Positions 1 through 12,200 of a stretch of 64,000 nucleotides of DNA are shown here, piece by piece; position 1 is the first letter of the stretch; each line of letters begins with the position of its first letter. Under the pieces are notes generated by a model that did no database searches, was not told the DNA's origin, and saw nothing but the letters and a program-made list of their open reading frames with translations. Source of the DNA: Haliclona indistincta (lineage: Eukaryota > Porifera > Demospongiae > Haplosclerida > Chalinidae); the NCBI GenBank assembly GCA_964017065.1, contig OZ024784.1, positions 14,241,152 through 14,305,151 on the forward strand. The letters are read 5' to 3'. The position numbers were made by a program, and so were the translations under genes.

Positions 1-202
1 TAACTTCGTCCTTGTTTTGTGCACACACCCCATAGACCCCGATGTTCAAGGAATTGAGCTCATCTTCAAGTTCGCCGAACTTTTTGATGCTGCCCTTGCA
101 CCAGGGTCACCAGATCCCACGATAATAGACGATAAAAACACCTCCAGAGTGTTCCTCGAGGGCAGAGCTGTACCAACTGGCAACATCGCTAGGAACGTCC
201 AT
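1..202 (-). CDS. Candidate selenoprotein, thioredoxin-fold AhpC/TSA (peroxiredoxin-like) family, 5' part
   Basis: Reading the minus strand from the ATG at 202 gives a thioredoxin-like N-terminus: a beta strand (VFIVYYRG), then IW-TGA-PWC, then a long helix (KKFGELEDELNSL) and a second strand (IGVYGVCAQ). The family normally has WCxxC after the RG turn, with Cys in place of the TGA. Here the TGA at 107-109 (codon 32) is followed by P-W-C, and the frame stays open and family-like on both sides, so the codon is best read as selenocysteine (UxxC). Such proteins reduce peroxides or disulfides using thiols. The ATG has G at +4, and an in-frame TAA lies further upstream. The gene leaves the window at base 1, so the C-terminus and any SECIS element are not visible. 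Alternatives are a nonsense mutation or pseudogene. Confidence 0.7.
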
Positions 203-522
203 AACGGCTTGTTGTTTTGGATCAGGGCCAGCACACGCGCGTGCAGTGCAGTGCAGTGAGGCGGAGCTAATAGATTAAGCTTACTGCACGTGAGTTTGAG
301 ACTAGTTGCGCAATAGATAGAAGGGGCAGAGCACCTCCACGAAAGTTCTAGAAAATGTTCGCGTCATTCCTCGTGCTGCATTGATCAGCAATGTCTCTGT
401 AAAATACTAGGAACATAATGCTATACTGAGACGAATCAATAACTTAAGGCAAGAACTATTGTTGTAATAAATCACTGATATCTTCTCTCTCTCTTTCTGT
501 TCAGTTTCACTAGACGATCACG
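203..522. promoter_or_regulatory. Divergent intergenic region between the selenoprotein candidate and the zinc-finger gene
   Basis: The 320 bp separate two start codons pointing away from each other, so both promoters must lie here unless 5' untranslated exons exist. A short GCAGT tandem occurs near 243-258 and a CT-rich tract near 484-500, just before the plus-strand start. No TATA box or other named motif stands out. Shared control is an inference from the spacing. Confidence 0.45.
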
Positions 523-3500
523 ATGGCACATAATAAGAAGCGTGAGTTGATGCATGTTAGATTATCCGTGACCGTTTGTCTGGTCGGTGGGTAAACTAGT
601 ATTGTTGTTCTGCAGGCTACAAACCAGAGAACACCTCGTTCCACAATTCAAACAAGATTAACCCTAAGTTGCTAGAGGATGTTGTAAGCTGCTATCAAAC
701 TGGACAACGCATATGCAAGTTCTGCTATTATCAACGGCACCAAACGCACAAGATCTCATTCTCCGCGGATCGTGCACATTGCTCCAAGTGTCGGCAACAC
801 TGTGATACACTTTGGTTGATGCCTGCGAGTAACTTGTGCGATAATTTCGGTAACTTGAGAGAAGTTCCGATTCCTGGAGCTCCAAAATGGTTCTTCAGAA
901 ATCCTAATAAGCCTTTCGCAATCTGCCAGCGTAAAGATCATAAGGAGTGTTATAAACAAGCGGCTAGTTCTGAGATATGGTATGCCCACACCATTGAGGA
1001 ACTTGTGATATGGACTATTGAGAGAGAGTTTGGTAAGATAGTTTATTTCGTAACAGTTAGACACACAATAGTGTAATAATTAGTGTTTGTACAATTGTCA
1101 TGTGAGTAAGTGATCTCATGTATTGGGCAACATCCTCCAAGCCCTGATGAGTTCACACACTAGCCCAGGTGCTACTATATTATAGTTTATGGTATGTCGC
1201 TTTAGGTTGCACATTCAAGCAGTACATGAAACAGTACCATGGTGTTAAGACCAGCTGGTCCTCTAACTCAACCACCACGCAACCACAAAAGTTAGCTGCC
1301 GACTCTAAAATCTCTCTTGATCTGGATGACTTTGACGATTATCCTTCTCCAAGCAACAAGAGTGAGTCATCATGTTATGTGTTGATTGACAGGGAATTCC
1401 CCTTGGGATTTCCCTAAATGCTGTTTTGTTTATTGTAATATTGTCTCTTCTATCCATTAGCGGAACCACATAATGGTAGGTTATATGACCCTGAGAAAAC
1501 AACATATAAGTTCAAGCGAGTTGGAGACATACCACATGATCTTCTTCATGACGTCAAGAACCTCTACATGCAAAAGAGGACATGCTGTAAGCGATGTTAT
1601 TACCACAAGGGCAGGGAGTGCTCAATGGAGCTGGATCATTATAGACGCCAAATCTGTCAAAAATGTCACCATTATTGGGATCCCGTCACAGTGAGTTTGA
1701 TAGACTAGCAGTGACTTTATACACTTCCTCTTTTTTAGGTTATACCTGCTAGTAAGCTATGCCACAATTTTGGCAAGTTTTCCACACTCCCTGTGGCTCG
1801 TTCCCCTGCACGACGACCCTACCCTAACTTAGCTCATGAATATTGCGGGAAGGAGGACCACTTTCGCTGCTTCCAAATCTATCCTGAGAGTGGATTTTGG
1901 TATGCTCATTCAATGGAAGAGATGGTGATATGGACTGTAGAGAAAGACTATGGTAAGTGCATCTCTCACTGCTGCTGCTGTACTGGTGTACCTCACTTAT
2001 TTCAGGGACCTTCGAAGAATATTTGGAACATAGTGGCACTAAAAGTGTAGCCAACACCGCCACAACTGCAACACCATCATCTAAAGGTACATCATGCACA
2101 GTGACTGCCATGAGTGTTAGTAAATTTTGTAGGTAATGTTATGACTCAGAACCACAAGAAGACGCAAGAGAATGGTTATTCCAAGACTACTCAAGAATAT
2201 GATGACGAAGATGAAGAAGAGATGGAAGAGAATGATGATATATATGACCCAAGCTCCATCACATTTGGATCCATATCCAATATACCTAAGAAGCTGTTGA
2301 GCAGTGTGGCTAAATGCTATCACTCACGCCTCAATACTTGTCGTGTCTGCTTCTATGACTCTCTTGACGGCAAGAAGTTCAACAGCTCCCCGACACTATC
2401 TTCTCAGGAGGAAAACTCGAACATGTGCGAACGAGGTCATTATTGGCGTCCGATTCGAGTTATTCCAAAGTGTGGGATGTGTGAGTCGTACGGCAGTTAT
2501 ATTGCTATACCATCTTTGCCCTCTCATATGCGTCAGTTGAAGTCGCCATTTAAGTCGTGCACTAATCCTTCTCATGGTTTCTGTTTCGATCGATCACGCG
2601 AGGTGAATCCATGGTTCCCGCATACTATCGAGGAGATGGTAATATGGACTGTGGAGAGAGAGCTTGGTAAGTTAAAATAATTTTGAAAGTACGTGTAAAA
2701 GTACTATTTTACTACCCATCCAGAAAAAGATTTCTCCACTGTATATCGGCAGTACATTTTGACTAAGAAGAAACCTCCTATTAAGCCTTTTGCCTCGCCT
2801 TCTACTTCTTCTCTAGATTCTGGATCTTTGCTCAAATCAAATAGTAGTGCCAATTTTAGCGGGGAAGAAAAGGATGAGATGAGAATACAACAGGTGCCTC
2901 AGCAAGTAGCATCTCTTGCTACTAAAATCTCATCTGTCATGCCTAAAGCAGAAATAACTGGATCAGCTAGAGACACTGATCCTACTCGTCAGAATTTGAT
3001 AGCTGCCAGACCTTCTGAAGGAGCTGTACCTACCACCCTTCATTCCTATACTCCGAATCAAGCTGCTTTAGACTCTGCAACATACCTCTCTCCTTCTGTG
3101 CCTCATGGTGCCGTTCAACTTCAAACCTATTACAGTTTACCTCAGCAGCAGGTCTACCAAGTCCAGCAGCAACTGCAGCCTCAGATTGTGCCAAAGCAAG
3201 ACACAATTTCTGTTCCCGTGCCGGTTACTTCGTCTTACGCCCAGGGCCTTCAGTTCCAAGAGGATCACAGTGGAGAAGGAGAGTTGACCATGGACCAGAT
3301 GGTACAAGAACCAGATTATTCTTATCAAGATATATCCATGCCTCTTGGTGGAGCAGCACTCACTCTTCAAGAAGCCTCTGCCTTCTTTCCAGCCCTACTT
3401 GGCTCCTCAGCTACTCCGGCTCCAACTAGTGCCAACTCGTTCCTTACTCAGCAGCCTGTGTCAGCATTTTATGGACCTAGGATAAACTCGTATGATTTGC

Positions 3501-4722
3501 GGAGTTCTTCATCTATACCAGTCAAGCCGCTAGTGAGCAGTAGGCAACAAACAACGGTTATTCAACCTCAACCAGCTCCAGGTGTTTCATCTTTATCACA
3601 CACTCAGGTACTAGCCAGTATTATACATGTGCTGTACTATTATCATTGTTCATTAGCTGAGTAAAGATGAAGGATCAGATTCTGATGAAGAAGAGATGTA
3701 CGAATGTTTCCTGTGTTATCGTGAGTTTGACTCAGCTCAAGAGATTGCAAAGCACTGTTCAAAGGATCAACATGTTTTAATCCTCGAGAAGGACATCGGA
3801 GCTGAGAAGATATGGAGACACTTTCCTCCTCCTCCTGATAAGAGTACGAGTGAATTCTCTCTCTGCAAGAGGTTGTGTTCAATTTACAAACCAACAATGC
3901 AGTGATAATTCTCTGTTTTTAGAAGGTCACGTTGCCCTAGTCGACTGAGGTGTTGCAAGGCACATTCACCAAATGAGCTCCAGGAATGGACAGCACGATA
4001 TAAGCACAGAGCTCAAGGTGTTGACCTTGCTACACGACAGAGTATGCCTCAGACGGCCTCGCTGTTGTCTACGGATCTGGTTAGCTTGTCTGTTTAGCTA
4101 ACCATGTACTATTGCTGGTATTTCAGGAATCCAGTGATTATCCTGCTATAAAGATCACTACATCTTCACCATTATCATTGACGTTCACTGAAATAGGGAA
4201 ACCAGTATTCTGGAGCATCACTCTCAAAGGACAGGTTAGACTGTGTGCACATGATTGGAATCAACAGTGCCTAATATATATTTTCTGACTTTGTCTCTAA
4301 TGTAATAATGAGTTCAGTATGTATGAATCAGGCATGTGATTTATTACATTAAAATTATGAACCCCAAGAAGGTAGTGTGTCTTGTTTGAGCAAATTTTTC
4401 AAGTGTTCTTATAATTATTTATATTTCCCTATTTCCCTATTTCCAGGGATGGCAAACACTTAGTTCAGTTGAGTGCAATACATCTTCATCGGATAGTAAT
4501 AATTTCAAGATATCTTCCATTGAGGGAGACACTTTCTTCACGATTCAGCCAAAGAGCAGCCATTGGTATGCCCACTCAATTGATGAGGGTATTCTTCTTG
4601 GTCGTGCTACTGTGTCTGTCAAAGCAGTACCAATGACTTATAGTGGCTGTGCTTGCCGATTGTGCTTTAAGATTGGTTTTCATGAGTTCCTGTATATTAA
4701 CCTAGAACTGTCGTCTGCTTGA
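523..4722 (+). CDS. ZC3H7/HELZ-like zinc-finger protein (1,096 aa)
   Basis: Twelve exons join in frame: 523-541, 616-1032, 1206-1361, 1461-1690, 1739-1952, 2006-2086, 2133-2666, 2724-3607, 3657-3871, 3923-4079, 4127-4234, 4447-4722. Three homologous modules lie in exons 2, 4-5 and 7. Each has paired CxxC motifs, then a Cys-His stretch ending WYAHTIEELVIWTIERE or close to it. Exon 9 has a C2H2-like finger (CFLCYREF...HC...H) and exon 10 a CCCH end (CCKAHSPNELQEW). This order and the H-[ST]-x-EE-x-x-x-W signature resemble the RNA-binding ZC3H7 and HELZ families. No TPR repeats (typical of ZC3H7) and no helicase (typical of HELZ) are present. Exon 8 is a low-complexity Gln/Ser/Pro linker. A role in RNA or miRNA-linked regulation is family inference. 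The exon 9 donor (GTTGTG) is weak. Confidence 0.75.
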
Positions 4723-5040
4723 TGACTGAACACTTTGTATTGTTTGTAACTTGTTTTAGTGAATTTTGCTCTTCGCTGTTAATTTTTTTTTTCTGTTAGA
4801 CTAAGCATGTGTCTCACTAGTAACTAGGGTTATTAAATTAAATACCTGACTTGATAAGGATATTTTGTTTAGTTAACAGACACAAAAATATTCCGCAAAC
4901 AATGCAATATTTTAGGTGAGCTGGTCACTGTAGAGGTGTGATAATGTAGTAGTGATGTGTGTGTCTTTGGTGCTTGTGTGAGAACAATACAAATAAGAGT
5001 GAACGACCGTCTATAGTGTGTTGAGCATTCGTGTGAACGA
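4723..5040. other. Convergent 3' spacer
   Basis: The zinc-finger gene (plus) and the CARD-like gene A (minus) end towards each other here. The stretch is AT-rich with a T9 run near 4783. I see no further gene and no clear AATAAA on either strand, so poly(A) signals must be variant forms. Confidence 0.4.
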
Positions 5041-8000
5041 TCAAGCTGTCTTCTGACAAATCTTTGTGTTTTTGTCTCCGGGAGTTTCCTCAAAGTCGGG
5101 AAGATCGGAGAGAGCATTTTGAAGTATCCATGCTGCGCTGAGGTACATTTCAGCGTCTGGAGTAGGAGGAGGAAGAGGAGTGGTTGAAGTAGGAGTGGGA
5201 GATGAGTCTGAGTCTAAAGTGTCTTCTTGTGATAGAGGGAACATGTCGTCTTGTCTTGAGTGGTGAAAAGAGGAGTTCAGCTCATAGAGACTGTCAAGAA
5301 TATCGTTAAAATCTCCGCTCACATATTCTTTTCTGCTTTTTGGAGGTGCAAGTTGTTGAGTGATTTTTCCTCTGAGAGGTTGTGGAGGTGCTTTCTTGGT
5401 GAGGAATGGTGTGCTGTCTGGACTTGTAGCAAATGGTTTACAGGTTACTGGCGAGTACTTATTTCTGCTTCGAAGTTGCTTTTTCCCTTCTTGTCTGTAC
5501 TGAAGATTTTTCGGCTTTCTTCTATATGCTTTAGCACATCCTGCTGTCATAAGCATCAGCCTCTGTTCTGGCAGCTCTGCTTCTTCTTCATCAGCATCAT
5601 CCACAGAACTCGAGAATGATGACAGCAACAAGCTATCCTTGCTACATTGAACACTGCTTCTTTCAGTAGAACATGGTTTAGGTAGACTATCACTAAGTGA
5701 TGACATGCTCTCCTTTTTCTGTTTCTCGACAGCTCGTTTCTCACACGAGAGAGGAAAGCCCAAACTAGCTGTTGATGTGTTTGGTCTGGATGAAATAGTT
5801 CCTTCTTTGGTGGAAGTGAAGGAGCCCTGACGACTGAAACCATCTTGGGTGGAGGTAAGTGTTGAGATAGCAGCAATAGAGCGTCTTCTTATTGAATTGC
5901 TCTCAGAGCCACTTCTGCTTGCAAAACCACTGTCAGCTTGTGAGTAGAATGATCCTATTCGTGTCTGGTTTGCTTCTACCTGCCGGGAAACAAGACGGTG
6001 GTGTTGAAGGTTAGGCAGCGATGCTGCCACTGCAGAATGTGAAAGTGGTGCTGGTGTCTCTTTTTCTACTGCAGTGTTGGGCGTGTTACGTGATGACACT
6101 GACTGCACAATAAGACTAAGAAATCTTTTCACAGTTCCGATGCGCCCCTTCTGCTTTCTTGATACACAAACTGAGGTCTCTTCTTGAGCTTTTGCCTTTG
6201 GTTCTTCAATAGTACCAGACTGTTGAAATACTGCACTTTGCTGAAGACTCTCTTCATGAGTTGACCATGAATTGCTAAAGAAAAGAGACTCTTTTTCTTC
6301 GTCAATAGGCGAGACAGCTGATTCAGTGTGACTCTGAAGGTATTTTTCGTTTTGATAGATAGTGCAATCAGGCAAGCTATTTAATGTTTCTTGTGGTGAA
6401 TTTATGGCAGATTGGGTAGCTGTGCTACTAAAAGAGTAGCAGGGTAGTAAGCAATGATTTGACTTTGGGCTTCTTCGCAAGCTTTGAATAGAAATAGCAT
6501 CTTTGTCACTATGCTCAACTCCATCTTGTGTTGGGAGACTAATCTCCTCATCAGAATTTGACGATTCTGGACGACTCTGCAATTTGTCATAGCTAGAAGA
6601 GCATATCGAGTTCGAAGAGTAAGACAGTGAAGACTGACTGCCTATGTTTCTTGCTGGTTCTCTTGAGAGGCTGCAATCATCCTGTGGCCATGTTGGCAAT
6701 GGAATATTGCCTTCAAGATGAATTCCGTCTCGGGAAGGCAGAGAGGTGGAAATCTTGTCTGGAGCTGAATCTAATAGTGTTTCTCCTTCATGTTGTGGGC
6801 TATCCTATAGATAAGAAGTATATAAAGTTTTCACAATCTGAATAATAATCAGTTCTGCTGAAGGGGGTTTGCTCTGAGCATTCCTCTATCATGACGTAAT
6901 TAATCTAATCTATTATTGTACATGCATGGGGTGCTGACAATACCATGACTGCTGAATATGCAATTATCAGTGAGTGACAGATAATACTTACTTTGCCAAT
7001 GATGGTGTATCCCAGAATAGAAATTGCAAGTACGGCATGCACTGCTAGAAAATCTTGGTTGATTCTTGCTGACTCCAGCATCGATGGGCAGAGATACTCT
7101 GGGACTATCCAAGTGAGAAGGACGCATCCTTCTCGCAATCCCTTGAGAATAAAGGAAGATGGTTGTGCACATAGAATTCTGCTAAGCGTGATACGAAATC
7201 TCACAACTCGGTCATAGCTGGTTTTTACTAAATCCCAATCAAGCTTCACTTTAACCTCTTGGAAACCAACAGGAGGAGTGTTGTGATAGTCGGGATGAAA
7301 TATTGCTACTCTTTCCTCTAAATGAGGTTTAAGTTTCACCTCATATTCAGCCACTAGCATGTTTCCTTCTTCTCCTCCTAGCTCCTCTGCCAGTGAGGCG
7401 GTTAATCTGTAGTCTAGCCAAGAAGTAAAGCTTTGAAGTTCTTGAAAAGCTTCATGAACAGATTTAGCCTGAAATATAGGTGAATTTTGTGGTATAGAAA
7501 GACACCCAGGGCCATTCATTGAAAGCTTGCAGCTGAGCCAGAGTAAAATAGTGTTGACATCAATGTTGTTTTTCAAAAGAAGACTTGCTACTCTTACAGT
7601 GAAGGTGCTGTAGGCTGATGTGATTTTGTGCGTAGACTCGACGAGCAAACAAAGATCATCAAGGTTTTTTTGTCTACTATTTGGTCTCAGTTGCGGACTG
7701 TCCTTTTCTGGTTCTTCTGGAGTGGACATCAACTCTCCGTGAGCTCTGCTGCTATGAATGGCCACTGACTTGTTGCGGCCACCATCATGGCTTGATAGCA
7801 TACGTGGTCTTGTAGGATGATGGAAGCCCAAGCTACTTTCCTCTGGGAAGAATCCTCCAGTTGATGGAAAGTAGTTGTCATGGAAATAGGGTACCCTGGG
7901 ACTAGAAATTGTCCAATCAGAGTAGCAGCGAGAAAGTCGCACACCAGCTGTTTTTCGGTTTCCAGAATGTTGTGGTGGGTACCAAACATTATGTTGCCCT

Positions 8001-8999
8001 GGAATGCTAAGACAACTCGACACTTCAGAATGGTAGCCAGATGAATCACCACTGCTAGAGAGGTAGTTGGCTGCTGTCCCTTGATATCCTAGTAGTAAAT
8101 GTGGAGAAGAAGGGCTTCGGTTCTGCCGACCAGTAGAGTCTGTAAACAGTGATAAGAAATAAAGTTATTCCCTGTTATATAATAGTTAGCTCTGAAATTA
8201 TTGTGATAGCCAAAAAGAAACAAGTTGCTGTGTCACATGCTGGAATAGCTTGTGACACCTTGTTTTCACTTAATTTGGGACAAAATCGCATGCAACAGCT
8301 TGTACGTATCACCAGCCAACTGATCCGTACAAGGATCTGTTAACAATTGCTTTGAATGCTGCCGATTACCAATGAAAGATACGTGATAGTGCAAAAAGGA
8401 CCTTGTCAGGTAGTTACAATATCTTTGTTAATGATGCATGTAGACTGTAATTAAGAAGAATGTATTATTAGGAATGAAACCTTAGCTATACACATACGTA
8501 GCATGCAGAAGGAGAATTTTCTGCAGCCTGCTAGACTGACTGACAGCTAGCTTAGCAGCTGAGAGGCTTGCAACAAAGAATAGAGACATGAATTTTATAA
8601 TATTTTATTTTCTTATCACTAACCTAGTAGATTCTGTTCTGCTGGTGTACGAGATCTGATCACTGGTCCACTAGTGCGTACTGTCGCCGCTGCATGAGCT
8701 GCACTCTTCAGCTTAAGTTGAATTTGCTCAATGAGGTCTTCCAAGGCCTCGGAGCCATCGTTGCTCTTCACCATGTCGCTCAGTACCTCCACCATTTTCT
8801 GTGCAGGTTTTCTCGTCCCTTGCTCTAGCAATGCGACCAACTTCGTAGTGAGGTCTGCTTGTGAGTTTGTCCTTTCCAGGTCTTGCACATTTTGCATCGT
8901 TAGCAAACGATGGCTCAGAAAGTAGAGCTTGGCTGTGGAAAATTTAAGTATCCTGTTGAGTTCAGGCAGCAACTCGTTGAGTATTCCCGCTTCATCCAT
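5041..8999 (-). CDS. CARD-like protein with conserved helical domain and proline/serine-rich tail (gene A, 1,095 aa)
   Basis: Three exons (minus order): 8999-8624, 8139-6992, 6804-5041. Exon 1 (about residues 1-125) is a six-helix death-fold domain, best matching CARD (LNELLPELNRIL...KLVALLEQ...MVEVLSDM). Exon 2 begins with a disordered stretch, then a conserved domain shared with genes B and C. That domain has a W-x-D-Y-x-L motif, LGGEEG, and a C-terminal part with GCVLLTWIVPEYLCP. Exon 3 (588 codons) is Ser/Thr-rich and probably disordered, with a PPQPLR motif at 5371-5388 that fits the class II SH3 ligand PxxPxR. There is no SH3 module, unlike B-D. CARDs act by homotypic oligomerisation in apoptosis or innate immunity; this role is inferred. 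The start is the only in-frame ATG before the CARD. Confidence 0.72.
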
Positions 9000-9274
9000 G
9001 GTTGGTGATCTGCTCGCTGTAATCGAGTCTATTGCTTATCACTAAAGTCAGTGGTTATTATAAACCAACTGCTCAGGCAAGGGACTATCCCCTGATTGGA
9101 TTTTGTACTTCCCCTACAACCCGCTACAATTACCACCAGTTAAGAAAATTTAAATTCTATAATAAAAACAATAGTGACCTTTTAAACAAACTGTATACCA
9201 TCACTCTGTCACAATAGCATGTTGTATTGTACAATAATAATAATAGCAACAACAATATTGTCTTTCAAATACAG

Positions 9275-9280
9275 TTTATT
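9275..9280 (-). terminator. Poly(A) signal AATAAA of gene B
   Basis: TTTATT on the plus strand reads AATAAA on the minus strand, 10 nt after the TAA stop of gene B (9291-9293). It is the only canonical signal nearby. It implies a very short 3' UTR. Confidence 0.5.
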
Positions 9281-9290
9281 ATTATTATTA

Positions 9291-12200
9291 TTACGGATGC
9301 AAGGAGTGAGAACCAATGGAGAGCGTTGATGGACAGCTGTGTAGTGAACTGCTACATGTATTAATTGTCTCTCTTGATCGCAGTAAATGTGCAGGACCGT
9401 TACTTGTTATTGAAGTCTTTGGGCTAGTCCGAACAGCATTGATTGGAACCCATAGTTTCTTCATGTGCCGTGTTCGAACGTACACCATGTACTCGGTCTT
9501 TAAGAGTTCATAAACTTCTTGCCCAGCTCTTAGTGAAGGATAAGAGCTGGGAATGCAGTCATGAGTGATTGTTAGCTTCCTCTGTATGTGTGACTGTGGG
9601 TCCCGGGTCATATAAATCTTTGACTGTGGGATAAAGCCAGAGTAGTGTCTATTGACAACACAGTAGGCCCAATAGTTGTCACGGAATAAGACAGATATCT
9701 CTTGATTTTTTTCGACCGACAATTCCAACTTGTCTTTTGCAGTGTGATTCTGTGTCACAAGTCCATTGGCAGCTCTGGTAGGATTGGTTACAATACGTCT
9801 TCTGCTAATGGTTACAAGCTTTGTTGCTGATCTTGTGTAGCGACTTGTTAGGTGACAAGCTGATCGAGGAATGAAGCCTTGCTTATCTCTTGCTCGAACG
9901 AGAACCCTTTCTCCATCTTGTAACATGACGACAATTTTTTGTCCTATCTTCACATCCACTTCATCGAAATGAGATGCTTTAAAGTCTCTGATACAAATCA
10001 TGTGAAGATTTGCTGGTACCTGCGGACTAGCCTTGCAGAGAACTTCCTTGCTAAAAAAATTGTAGCAAGTGTAAGAAGTGTCTGCATTGGTGTTTGGAGA
10101 GACTTCAGGAAGACTACAAGAAAAAGGATTACGAGGAGGAAGGAAAGTTTGCGAGAAATTTTGTTCGAGTTCTGACTCTTGCTGTTTCAGCACCCGATGA
10201 GGAACGAAACCAGCTTTATTAGAAGATGCTGCATACACCCATGTGCTACTCTCTAAAAGAATTGACAGACGTTCTCCAGCTGACACCGAGAGCTCTGTTG
10301 GAGAAGATGCCTGAAAATTGTCAGTAGCTACACCATGCATTATAGGTTTTCCTTTTGGCATGTTAGGAGAGTAGCTGTAACGACTGTAAATGATTTCTCG
10401 CTTGTCTAGGTATTTAGAAGAAAGATGGCAAAGTGACAATGGAATAAAGCCACTTTGTCTGTCTCGAGTAATTGCAAATACCTCATCCTCTTCTTGAAAA
10501 AGCACCCTGAACTCTTGGCCTTGTCTCACGGTTAGGTAATCTTTTTGACCTGTTTTGTACTCATCCATTGCTATCATGTACAATTGGGCCGGTATGTCCT
10601 TGCTTGCCTGGTTGAGAATTAACCCACTAAAACTAGTCTGAGATGAAACGTGTGTGTTTAAGGAGAAGAAACCTTCATCTTCAGACTGCAAATAACTTAC
10701 AACATCATGTTCTGGTTCTGGTTTACTAGCACTGTCTAAGGAGAGCAAGGTCTGAGGAATGGTTTCAAGGAGAGGAGCAGGTGATGAACAAGAGATCCCA
10801 TCGAGTTCATCTGGAGGTGATTGACATTGGCCTCCACTTCTGCTCAGTAAATTGCTAGGAAAGGATTTTCTAGAAGACTTGGACTCTCTTTTCTCCTGAA
10901 AGTGAGGTGGTGATAGACTGGACGAGCAAAGATAACTTTTTGACACTTTGATTTTGTTACCGATTTTGCGATTCTGATTTGAATGCATTGTATCATATCC
11001 ACTGCTGTATTCAGACGACCACGTATCCGTGTACTTCAGATATGCCGGCATGGGAGATTCCATAGCTAGCAGGTCACTCTCTTGAGTGACTTCAGCACTC
11101 TTGTCTTTTTCCTCTTTATGTTGTTGGGAGTCTCCTCTCATGCTACTCATATCAGCCAGTATGTCATGTGTGTCTACACTCAATTCCTTTTCTGTAGTAG
11201 CAGTATAAGCTGTACCATCCCTACAAGTACAACTGTTATCAGCAGATTCCAGAGATGTTGTGGTCGGAGCGTGATTATTGTATTCTTCTGATTGACTAGA
11301 CAAACTGTTTTGATGCTCAGTAGGCAAGCTCTCAACACTTGTAGTAGTCCCCACACTTTGTTCTGATCGTGAGACTGTGCTCATTCCTTCCTGACTGAAA
11401 TTGAAGAAGGAAGAATTTTCAGATCCATCAATTTCCCATGACGAGACTCTTGTATGAAATGACACAAGAGAATTTGCTCCTCTGGTCAAGATACCGATTC
11501 TTTCTTTATTAAGAGCAGGAACTGATTGGGATCTTGTGAATTGCTGCAGCAGTGAGCCAGTGTTGGCACCGGCTAGACGAGTAACATAGTTCTAGGAAAA
11601 ACAAAATTATTTCAGTTATTTGCTGATCCGATATTGCTGTAAAAACTATAACATTAATGTATTACAATAACAGTATTATGCTGAATGTACTCTATCAATA
11701 TAAGATTTGGTGAGGGGTAATTACCTTTATGGCATATTTCCTCTCAGCTACAACGACCCACATGACTCCAAGTAGATCGAGTAGATCACTGCAAGCAGTA
11801 GCACAGTAACTGATTTTAGGACAGAGATATTCAGGTACTTTCCATGTGACCAGTACACATCCTCTCTGTAAATCTATCAGCTTGAAAGACTGTGGATTGC
11901 AGTTGAGAATGCGACAAAAAGAGATGGTAAATTTGTCAATTTGCTCTCTGGATGTCTCATCCCAGTTCCAAGCAAGTTTGACCTCAATTCTTTTCTTGCC
12001 CATAGAATTTTCTATGCTTTTTGACTTCATTTCAACATATTTCTCAAACTTCTTTACATAGCTATTGGCTAGCTTTTCACCTTGCTTTCCACCTAGAGTT
12101 CTGCACATTCCAGTGATAAGATGATAGTCGAACCAGCAAGTGTGATTTGCAAGATGCTGTAGAACTTCATAGATATCTGCTAGCTCAAAGATCTGTTTCT

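Noticed and set aside
17..259. Plus-strand 80-codon ORF at the window start
   Set aside because: It is the antisense of the selenoprotein candidate; the minus strand carries the thioredoxin-fold signal.
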